DNA from: Bacteroidaceae bacterium
GTDB lineage: Bacteria > Bacteroidota > Bacteroidia > Bacteroidales > Bacteroidaceae
DNA: 45,406 bases
Reading direction: 5' to 3'
Assembly: GCA_900770655.1 (NCBI GenBank)
Contig: CAAGLA010000032.1
Coordinates: forward strand, 1-45,406
Shown here: positions 25,319 to 32,160 of the stretch, piece by piece
Numbering within the stretch: position 1 is the first letter of the stretch
Layout: every line of letters begins with the position of its first letter
Made by a program: the position numbers and the translations under genes
The notes under the pieces: model-generated
The model's input: only the letters and a program-made list of their open reading frames with translations
What the model was told of the DNA's origin: nothing
Database searches by the model: none

Positions 25319-25669
25319 ATGGCACTCAACACAAATAAGGACCTTAAACTCTATTATTCGATTAAGGAGGTTGCCGCAGATTTGTCGGTGACAGAAACCA
25401 CATTGCGCTATTGGGAAACCGTCTTTCCCCAGCTTTCGCCCTACAAGGGCGCCAATGGTGTGCGCCGCTATAAAAAAGAGGATATTCAGGTGGCCCGTAC
25501 AATAAAGCATCTTGTTAAGGAACGTGGCTTGACAATTGCCGGAGCCAGAAAACAGATGAAGTCTTCTGTAGCAACAGACGGTGCGCAGAATGTTACCGAG
25601 GTCATTGATCGTCTAAAGGCTGTGCGTGAAGAACTGCTTGGAATAAAGGCCGGTCTCGATACACTGTAA
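25319..25669 (+). CDS. MerR-family transcriptional regulator
   Basis: A 116-residue regulator. The winged helix-turn-helix of MerR proteins is plain in YSIKEVAADLSVTETTLRYWETVFP followed by VRRYKKEDIQVARTIKHLV, with LTIAGARKQMK ending the recognition region. A short C-terminal helix replaces a ligand-binding domain. A GTG at 25313 in frame could also serve as start, but the ATG at 25319 (MALNTN) gives the usual length. The gene follows the M23 peptidase gene in the same orientation, and this pair is common in Bacteroidales. The ligand is unknown. Confidence 0.88.
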   Translation: MALNTNKDLKLYYSIKEVAADLSVTETTLRYWETVFPQLSPYKGANGVRRYKKEDIQVARTIKHLVKERGLTIAGARKQMKSSVATDGAQNVTEVIDRLKAVREELLGIKAGLDTL

Positions 25670-25682
25670 TCTATTATCCTTT

Positions 25683-25732
25683 ATATAACCAAGACAAAAA
25701 GGCCCGTTTGGGCCTTTTTGTCTTGGTTATAT
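25683..25732. terminator. Strong bidirectional terminator between the MerR and rsh genes
   Basis: A perfect 23-bp stem, 25683-25705 with 25710-25732, around a GTTT loop (core GGCCC/GGGCC with A/T runs on both sides). It ends just before the rsh stop (25736) on one side and follows the MerR stop (25669) on the other, so it can stop both converging transcripts. Confidence 0.9.
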
Positions 25733-25735
25733 TTG

Positions 25736-27967
25736 TTATCCAATTCTTGCAATGGTCTTTATCTGCTTTATTTTTTTGAGGTTGTTGTAGATATTCTTTA
25801 CATCGTCTACGTCGTGCACGTTAATCCAGAATGTACCTTCGAATATGCCGTTGTTGCTCTCCAAGTTCAGTTTCTGTATATTGGCGTTGAGCTGTTGGTA
25901 AATAATTGATGTTATCTCGTGCAGGACTCCAATATCGTCAATGCCGGTTATCTTGATAGGTACTGCAAAGTATAGTTGCTTGTGCGTTTCCCACGTTGCT
26001 GCAAGTATCCTGTCGCCGTGACTGCTCTTGAGAGTGTCGGCTACAGGGCAGTTGCGCTTGTGGATTACAATATGTTTGTTATCGTCGTAGTAGCCTAGAA
26101 CGTCGTCACCCGGAATGGGGTGGCAGCAGTCTGCTATTACATAGCTGCTGTTCAGGTTTGAATCGGTAAGGTTTATAGGTTTTTTTCGGTCTACGTTGTC
26201 AAATGTTTCAATATCCTTTACTTCCTTTTTCTTTTCCCGGTTGAAAGAGAAGAGGGATTGGAAACTGAACTTCTTGTTGCCGAGCAGTACATCCTTGTCC
26301 TCGCTGCCTAAATTTATGCTCTTTTTGCCAATAGCGAGCAGCAGCTCGTCGCGGTCTTTGACCTTGTGCAGCTTGCATAGTTTTTCAACATTTCCGGCAT
26401 AGTTCCCAAGCCCTTCCTGCTCTAGGAAGGTGTTTAGTATCTCCTCGCCACTGTTCTGCAGGAGTCTCTGCTGCCTGCGCAGGGCTGCCTGTATCTTGGC
26501 ACGGGCTTTTGCGGTGGTTACGAATGTGAGCCAGCTCTCTTCAACCCTCGGCGCATTGGATGTGAGAATCTCAACTTGGTCGCCGCTGTTCAGCCTGTGG
26601 CTCATAGGTACAAGCTTGTGGTTGACCTTAGCTCCAATGCAATGGTTTCCCAAGAATGTGTGTATGCTGTATGCAAGGTCGAGCGCTGTACAGTTTTGGG
26701 GCATTGTCTTAATGTCTCCTTTGGGCGTAAAGACAAAAATCTCTGTTGCGTAGAGGTTTAGCTTTATAGTGTCGAGGAAGTCGAGAGCGTTGGGCTGCGG
26801 GTCGTCGAGAATCTCTTTTATGGTGTGCAGCCAATTGTCGAGCTGTTCGTCGTTGCTGCTCTCGCCGATACTTTTGTATTTCCAGTGTGCCGCAATGCCT
26901 TTTTCGGCAACCTCGTTCATCTTTTCGCTTCGTATCTGTACCTCAATCCACTCTCCACGCTGGCTCATATAAGTAGAGTGGAGTGCCTGATAACCATTTG
27001 CGCGTGGCTTGTTTACCCAGTCGCGCAGGCGGTCGGGGTGGGAGTTGTAAAGGTCGTTGAGGGCTATGTAAATGTTGAAACATTCATTGCTCTCCTTCTT
27101 CCCTTCACGTGGGGTGAATATGATGCGCACTGCCAGAATATCGTAAATATCTTCAAAGGCAACGTGCTTTTTCTGCATCTTGTTCCAAATAGAGTAGGGC
27201 GATTTCACCCTGCCAATTATCTTGTACTTATAACCCATAGCATCGAGACGTTCGCAAATGGGTTGGGTAAATTCCTTGTACAGTATGTCGCGCTCTTGCT
27301 GTGTCTTCTCGATTTTTTTCTCTATATGGGCATATTCTTCGGGGTGCTCATACTTGAAACTGAGGTTCTCGAGCTCTGTCTTAATGCGGCTCAAACCTAA
27401 GCGGTAGGCTATGGGGGCATATATATATAAAGTTTCGCCGGCAATCTTGTACTGCTTGTTTACCTGCATATACTCGAGTGTGCGCATATTATGAAGCCTG
27501 TCGGCAATCTTTATCAATATCACACGTATATCCTCGCTCATAGTGAGCAGCAGTTTCTTGAAATTCTCGGCCTGTTCCGACGCGTGCGCTCCGAACACTC
27601 CTCCTGAAATTTTTGTCAGCCCGCCTACAATTTCGGCTATTTTGTTCCCGAAAAGGTTCCTGATATCTTCAACAGTGTAGTCTGTGTCCTCAACTACATC
27701 GTGCAACAATGCTGCGCATATTGAAGTTGAGCCCAGCCCAATCTCCTTGCATACAATACGTGCGACGGCGAGAGGGTGCATAATGTATGGCTCACCGCTG
27801 TGTCTTCGGACACCTTTGTGTGCCTGAAGTGCAAAGTTGAAGGCTTTGGTTATGAGTTCAACCTTCTTGCGGTGCTGAGAAGCAAGATATATATCGAGCA
27901 ACTCCCTGAAGGCGGCATTTACAGCAGCCTCTTCTTCCACTTTTTTTTTCTCTTCGTCGCTAATCAT
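25736..27967 (-). CDS. Bifunctional (p)ppGpp synthetase/hydrolase (Rsh)
   Basis: A 743-residue protein of the RelA/SpoT family that makes and degrades the stringent-response alarmone. The hydrolase HD domain (about 45-200) has an intact HDVVEDT motif (His 89, Asp 90), so hydrolysis is likely. The synthetase domain (about 240-365) includes KSPYSIWNKMQKK, FEDIYDILAVRII and GYQALHSTYM. The TGS domain (about 405-470) has EIFVFTPKGDIKTMP, and a C-terminal ACT domain (about 665-743) begins around VPIKITGIDDIGVLHEIT. Length fits the long Rsh form. It is the last gene of the parA operon, two bases after mltD. Confidence 0.93.
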   Translation of the reverse strand: MISDEEKKKVEEEAAVNAAFRELLDIYLASQHRKKVELITKAFNFALQAHKGVRRHSGEPYIMHPLAVARIVCKEIGLGSTSICAALLHDVVEDTDYTVEDIRNLFGNKIAEIVGGLTKISGGVFGAHASEQAENFKKLLLTMSEDIRVILIKIADRLHNMRTLEYMQVNKQYKIAGETLYIYAPIAYRLGLSRIKTELENLSFKYEHPEEYAHIEKKIEKTQQERDILYKEFTQPICERLDAMGYKYKIIGRVKSPYSIWNKMQKKHVAFEDIYDILAVRIIFTPREGKKESNECFNIYIALNDLYNSHPDRLRDWVNKPRANGYQALHSTYMSQRGEWIEVQIRSEKMNEVAEKGIAAHWKYKSIGESSNDEQLDNWLHTIKEILDDPQPNALDFLDTIKLNLYATEIFVFTPKGDIKTMPQNCTALDLAYSIHTFLGNHCIGAKVNHKLVPMSHRLNSGDQVEILTSNAPRVEESWLTFVTTAKARAKIQAALRRQQRLLQNSGEEILNTFLEQEGLGNYAGNVEKLCKLHKVKDRDELLLAIGKKSINLGSEDKDVLLGNKKFSFQSLFSFNREKKKEVKDIETFDNVDRKKPINLTDSNLNSSYVIADCCHPIPGDDVLGYYDDNKHIVIHKRNCPVADTLKSSHGDRILAATWETHKQLYFAVPIKITGIDDIGVLHEITSIIYQQLNANIQKLNLESNNGIFEGTFWINVHDVDDVKNIYNNLKKIKQIKTIARIG

Positions 27968-27969
27968 AA

Positions 27970-29331
27970 CTATTTGTAAATTTTGAGATAGCGTCCTGCA
28001 CGTATTCTTGTGTTACGCATATTGTTCCACCTCATAATCTGTCTGACAGTAACACCGTAACGGCGTGCAATGCTGCCGAGTGTTTCTCCGCTTCTTATCT
28101 TGTGGCGTATAAGGTTGCCTTCTCCGCCGTCATTGCTTCTGGCCTGTGTCAACATTCGCTCTACGCTTTCACGCGGGAAGAACTCTTCGGCCTTGTGTTT
28201 GTATATGGTATCCTCCTTTGCAAGGAACTCGCTAATAAGTTCATTGGGCAGGCGTAGTACGAATGTTTCGTTATCTCCGGGGATTATATCCTTTATGTAT
28301 TGCGGGTTAAGAGCTCTTATCTCTTCAATGTCAATATCGCATATTTCCGATATTTGCTTGAAGTGGAGGTTCTTGTTTATGTGAATGGTGTCTGTTGTCA
28401 CGGTTACTGTAGGCTCCATAGGGCATATACCGTGTTCCCTGTGGTATGTCATAATGTATGTGGCTGCAATGAAACCGGGCAGGTAACCGCGGGTTTCACG
28501 TGGCAGCCACGGGTATATTTCCCAGAAGCTTGTCTTGTTTCCCGAACGCAGAATGGCTTTCTTTACATTTCCGGGTCCACAGTTGTATGCTGCAATGGCT
28601 AGTTCCCAACTGTCGAAGAAGGTGTGCAGGTCGCTCAAGTAGTGCAGTGCGGCTTTGGTCGATTTTATAGGGTCGAATCTCTCGTCTATGTAGTTGTTCG
28701 ACCTTAGGCCGTATAGCTTTCCTGTCGAGAATATGAACTGCCATAGTCCTTTAGCGCTTGCGCTTGAAACAGCCTTGGGGTTCAAGGCCGACTCTATGAT
28801 GGGCAGGTACTTTAGCTCGTGTGGCAGCCCCATCCTGTCAATCTCGGCCTCAAATATAGGCATATAATATTCGGCCATTCCAAGTATATATGATACGTGC
28901 GAACGGTTTCTTGTTGTGTAACGGTCTATGCAGGCGCGTACCATACTGTTGTATGGCATATCTACTATCGTAGGCAGGCTGCGCAGGCGTTGTGCATACA
29001 CCGTGTCGCTTGTTGTGCGGTTTGCCCACTCTTCGGCATCGCAGTCGAGTATGTTGAGCAAGTTGCGTGCCTGCCAGCTGTTGAGCAAACTGTCAATATT
29101 GACCACAAGCCCTTCGGGTAAATCGAACTCCTCGCTGCTTGTGTTCTCCAGTGTGCTGTCGCTTGTTTCGGCTGTGTATGTCGATATCTGTCTGTCGCTC
29201 ACCTCGCTCTCGTCGAACAGCGCTTCATTTATACTGTCATTGGCATTGTGGAATATTGCGCCTATAGCATTTGTGGCTGTTGCGGCTGTAAATAATATAA
29301 AGGCTATTAATATCTTTGTTGTTCTATACAT
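27970..29331 (-). CDS. mltD: MltD-type lytic transglycosylase with LysM domain
   Basis: A 453-residue exported murein-degrading enzyme. A signal peptide-like start (MYRTTKILIAFILFTAATATNAIG) is followed by a goose-type lysozyme/Slt domain (about 120-270): LPIIESALNPKAVSSASAKG contains the catalytic glutamate and the ESALNP motif, with LWQFIFSTGKLYGL and YDERFDP-like positions after it. A C-terminal LysM module (about 405-453, IRHKIRSGETLGSIARRYGV) binds glycan. The start codon follows seven bases after the DUF5683 stop. It is encoded in the parA-parB-DUF5683-mltD-rsh operon. Confidence 0.9.
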   Translation of the reverse strand: MYRTTKILIAFILFTAATATNAIGAIFHNANDSINEALFDESEVSDRQISTYTAETSDSTLENTSSEEFDLPEGLVVNIDSLLNSWQARNLLNILDCDAEEWANRTTSDTVYAQRLRSLPTIVDMPYNSMVRACIDRYTTRNRSHVSYILGMAEYYMPIFEAEIDRMGLPHELKYLPIIESALNPKAVSSASAKGLWQFIFSTGKLYGLRSNNYIDERFDPIKSTKAALHYLSDLHTFFDSWELAIAAYNCGPGNVKKAILRSGNKTSFWEIYPWLPRETRGYLPGFIAATYIMTYHREHGICPMEPTVTVTTDTIHINKNLHFKQISEICDIDIEEIRALNPQYIKDIIPGDNETFVLRLPNELISEFLAKEDTIYKHKAEEFFPRESVERMLTQARSNDGGEGNLIRHKIRSGETLGSIARRYGVTVRQIMRWNNMRNTRIRAGRYLKIYK

Positions 29332-29338
29332 TGTGTTT

Positions 29339-30193
29339 CTAGAATGTTATGTTGCAGTTAAAACCATAATAGTTGTTCTCTGGCGAGAATCCGGCTCCTC
29401 TAATCATTTGCGGTTCAATGGAGAGGTTTATATCCTCTGTTATGTCGAAACTTGCCAGCTGTGCGTCTACGTATGCGTCTATTACAGAAATGGCATACAC
29501 GGCAATGGTGGCAAAGACACTCAGGTCGCGCCAGCGGCGGTAACGGTCTTTCCTCTTCTTGAACAGCTCTTTAATGTATTCTTCGTTGGCTTCGAAGTTG
29601 TACCCGGGCCTGAAGAAATCCTTGTATGAATCGGTGTTGGGGTCGCTGTCCATAATGTCGAGATATGCTTGACGGTAGTCCTTGTACATCTGCCCGTTCC
29701 AGTTATAAGCATACAGGCAACCTACGAAACCGCCATATACTATGGGCAGTTTCCAATATTTCCTGTTGTAAATTTGTCCTCCGCCGGGGATAACAAGCGC
29801 TATCCAAGTAGCAGTGGTGGGGTTTGGCTTCCATATTCTCACCTCGTTTAATTGCCCGGGCATAGTTTCTCTTTTCATTGCCACACGGCTGCTGTCGGGC
29901 GATACGGCCGGCACCTCAAAGCCGTTCTCACGGTAAAGGCTGTCTATGTTGAGAGAGTCGCTTGGGGTAATGTCCATTACCTGAATCTCACTCCTTTGTA
30001 TAGCTTCGTTGGCGGGCACAACTATTGTATCGCTATATTCTGCCGGTTCTGCATTGGCTGTGTTGCCGGTTACAATAGTGTCGGGCTGTGTTGCCGGCAA
30101 GGCAAGCCCGGTTGCTGTGGCTTTAGAGCAGGGCAGAAACGCAATGAGCAGTGCCGTTACCCATAAACGGTATGTGAATAGAATGTGCCTCAC
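29339..30193 (-). CDS. DUF5683 domain protein
   Basis: A protein of the Bacteroidetes family DUF5683. The preferred start is the GTG at 30193 (284 residues), which gives a normal signal peptide (MRHILFTYRLWVTALLIAFLP) and begins four bases after the parB stop. The longer reading frame, starting at 30238, would overlap parB by 41 bases and put unrelated residues before the signal. A Ser/Thr-rich region follows, then the conserved WKPNPTTATWIALVIPGGGQIYNRKYWKLPIVYGGFVGCLYAYNW segment with membrane-like helices. The family is often found beside parAB and mltD in the order. The function is unknown; an envelope role is inferred from context. Confidence 0.83.
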   Translation of the reverse strand: MRHILFTYRLWVTALLIAFLPCSKATATGLALPATQPDTIVTGNTANAEPAEYSDTIVVPANEAIQRSEIQVMDITPSDSLNIDSLYRENGFEVPAVSPDSSRVAMKRETMPGQLNEVRIWKPNPTTATWIALVIPGGGQIYNRKYWKLPIVYGGFVGCLYAYNWNGQMYKDYRQAYLDIMDSDPNTDSYKDFFRPGYNFEANEEYIKELFKKRKDRYRRWRDLSVFATIAVYAISVIDAYVDAQLASFDITEDINLSIEPQMIRGAGFSPENNYYGFNCNITF

Positions 30194-30197
30194 TTCT

Positions 30198-31085
30198 TTA
30201 CTTGTTAAGTTTGTCGAAAATTGCAATAATCCTTTCAAATTCTTGCTCGTTCTTGAACTTGATACTTATTTTTCCGCTTCCTTTTGCCGAACAGGTGAGC
30301 TGTACCGGTGTCTGGAAGAAGTTTGTCAGCTGTTTTTTCAGTTGGTGGTATACGGCATCCTGCTTCTTGGAAGCGGTGTTGCCTTTTGCCGCCTTTATGC
30401 TCTCGCTTTTACCCTCTTTAATGTTTCTAACCATCTCTTCCACCTCGCGAACAGAGCAGTTGCTCTTTTCTATCGAATGGAATATGTCGAGCTGGTCGCT
30501 GTGAGAGTCGAGTGAGAGCAGGGCTTTAGCGTGTCCCATATCTATTCTCTTCTCCTTGAGGGCTACTTGTATAGCTGCCGGCAGTTTCAGCAGACGCAGG
30601 AAATTGGCTATAGTGGCACGCCCTTTTCCCACACGTTTGCTGAGTTGCTCTTGCGAGAGGTTGTGCTGTTCTATGAGTTGCTGGTATGCAAGCGCAATTT
30701 CGAGCGGGTTGAGGTCTTCGCGCTGGATATTCTCTATAAGGGCCATCTCCATTGTATCCTCGTCATCGGCCTTCAGTATATAAGCAGGAATTGTTGTCTT
30801 GCCTGCCAACTGCGATGCACGGTAACGTCTCTCGCCGGCAATTATCTGGTATGTGCCGTCGTCTCTCTTGCGTAGTGTAATAGGCTGTATTACACCAAGT
30901 TCCTTTATAGAATCGGCGAGTTCCTGAAGGGCCTCTTCGTTGAAGTCCTGTCGTGGCTGGTTTGGGTTGGCTACAATCTTTTCAATCTCAATCTCGCCAA
31001 TAGATGACGACCCCGAAGTGCGTACAGCCTCGGTTGAAATAAGTGCGTCGAGCCCTCTGCCAAGTGTGAATTTCTGTTTTGCCAT
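30198..31085 (-). CDS. parB: Chromosome-partitioning protein ParB (Spo0J)
   Basis: A 295-residue CTP-dependent clamp that binds parS and helps separate the origins. The N-terminal CTPase domain has IIAGERRYRAS (box II, about 82-91) and ALIENIQREDLNPLE. The helix-turn-helix is QLSKRVGKGRATIANFLRLLKLP (about 142-165). A C-terminal dimerisation region follows a Lys/Ser-rich linker. The start codon shares one base with the parA stop (TAATG), so the two are translationally coupled. No consensus parS site is visible in the window. Confidence 0.96.
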   Translation of the reverse strand: MAKQKFTLGRGLDALISTEAVRTSGSSSIGEIEIEKIVANPNQPRQDFNEEALQELADSIKELGVIQPITLRKRDDGTYQIIAGERRYRASQLAGKTTIPAYILKADDEDTMEMALIENIQREDLNPLEIALAYQQLIEQHNLSQEQLSKRVGKGRATIANFLRLLKLPAAIQVALKEKRIDMGHAKALLSLDSHSDQLDIFHSIEKSNCSVREVEEMVRNIKEGKSESIKAAKGNTASKKQDAVYHQLKKQLTNFFQTPVQLTCSAKGSGKISIKFKNEQEFERIIAIFDKLNK

Positions 31086-31852
31086 TATTTGTTGTTTCTT
31101 TTTATTATTTCATCGGCGAGTGCCATATAGTTTTTTGCTCCGGTAGATTCGGCATCGTACATAAGTACTGGAATACCCATACTGGGTGCTTCGCCCAAAC
31201 GAATGTTACGCTGTATAACGGTGTTGAATACAAGCTCTCTAAAGTGTTTCTTTACCTCGTTGTATATCTGGTTGCTCAGTCGCAGACGCGAATTGAACAT
31301 AGTGAGCAAGAAACCTTCTATGTCGAGCGCGGGGTTCAGGTTCGACTTTATTATTTTTATGGTGTTGAGCAGTTTGCTTATACCTTCGAGCGCGAAATAT
31401 TCGCACTGGACAGGTATGATAACAGAGTCGGCTGCTGTAAGAGCATTCACTGTTATGAGGCCCAGAGAAGGCGAGCAGTCGATTAGAATGTAGTCATATT
31501 CCTCCTTGATAGGGTTAAGGGCTTCGCGCATAATCTTCTCTCTGTTGGGTATGTCGAGCATCTCAATTTCGGCACCCACAAGGTCTATGTGCGAAGGTAT
31601 GATATCGAGCCTTTCAACACAGGTGTGCTGAATACTCTCTTTGGTCACCTCTTTGTTTATCAAACATTCATATATTGAACTCTCGGTTTCTCTAATATCT
31701 ATTCCAAGACCCGACGAAGCATTTGCCTGCGGGTCGGCATCAATAACAAGAACTTTCTTGTCAAATGTAGCAAGTGATGCAGCAAGGTTAATGGCTGTAG
31801 TGGTTTTGCCCACACCGCCTTTCTGGTTTGCAAGTGCAATAATCTTTCCCAT
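31085..31852 (-). CDS. parA: Chromosome-partitioning ATPase ParA (Soj)
   Basis: A 255-residue Walker-type ATPase, first gene of the operon. Deviant Walker A KGGVGKTT (about 11-18, MGKIIALANQKGGVGKTTTA), Walker A' VLVIDADPQAN and Walker B DYILIDCSPSLGLIT are intact. The ATG at 31852 is preferred over the one at 31861, because the protein family begins MGKIIA. It has no N-terminal DNA-binding extension, so it is the chromosomal type. Together with parB it positions the origin regions. A TAnnTTTG box lies about 120 bases upstream. Confidence 0.96.
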   Translation of the reverse strand: MGKIIALANQKGGVGKTTTAINLAASLATFDKKVLVIDADPQANASSGLGIDIRETESSIYECLINKEVTKESIQHTCVERLDIIPSHIDLVGAEIEMLDIPNREKIMREALNPIKEEYDYILIDCSPSLGLITVNALTAADSVIIPVQCEYFALEGISKLLNTIKIIKSNLNPALDIEGFLLTMFNSRLRLSNQIYNEVKKHFRELVFNTVIQRNIRLGEAPSMGIPVLMYDAESTGAKNYMALADEIIKRNNK

Positions 31853-31972
31853 TAATATCAATCTTTTGTTTCGTAACCGGGGCCGGCCTGCTGCCCGCCC
31901 TGTGAATATCAGTCATCTAAAGGCCGCGTTGTATGTTCTGTTTACTTATCTCTACTTGGCCATATTAGGTCA

Positions 31973-31980
31973 CAAAGTTA
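31973..31980 (-). promoter_or_regulatory. Promoter -7 box for the parA operon
   Basis: Read on the minus strand this is TAACTTTG, matching TAnnTTTG. It predicts a leader of about 115 bases before the ATG at 31852. A T-tract stands where -33 is expected, without TTTG. The leader contains a GC-rich stretch (about 31878-31910) but no riboswitch I recognise. Together with the terminators at 32061-32146, this accounts for the gene-free stretch 31853-32160. Confidence 0.5.
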
Positions 31981-32060
31981 GAAAAAAAAAGGATATGACA
32001 TATAATTATTTCGGGGATACTTATTAACAGTTCTCTTTTTAATATAATATAAAAATTATT

Positions 32061-32103
32061 AAGGAGATGAATAAAAAGGCGAAACCTTCTTGCTCATCTC
32101 CTT
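32061..32103 (-). terminator. Terminator of the GH2-GH84 operon
   Basis: AAGGAGATGA (32061-32070) pairs with TCATCTCCTT (32094-32103), and inside it AAGG pairs with CCTT around CGAAA. On the minus strand it is followed by AATAATTTTT. It lies 58 bases after the GH84 stop. Confidence 0.7.
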
Positions 32104-32118
32104 AAAAGAGTTGCTCTC

Positions 32119-32146
32119 TTCACCCGGTACTACAGGCTCGGGTGAA
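32119..32146 (-). terminator. Second hairpin after the GH84 gene
   Basis: TTCACCCG (32119-32126) pairs with CGGGTGAA (32139-32146). It lies 15 bases past the GH84 stop, before the main terminator. It may stabilise the mRNA end or add to termination; no U-run follows. Confidence 0.45.
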
Positions 32147-32160
32147 ATGCTTTCTTTCTG

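Noticed and set aside
28492..28507. parS-like half-site GTTTCACGTG inside mltD
   Set aside because: Only the left half and centre match the parS consensus (11 of 16 positions); the right half differs. It lies in coding sequence and encodes a conserved part of the enzyme. I call no parS in the window.
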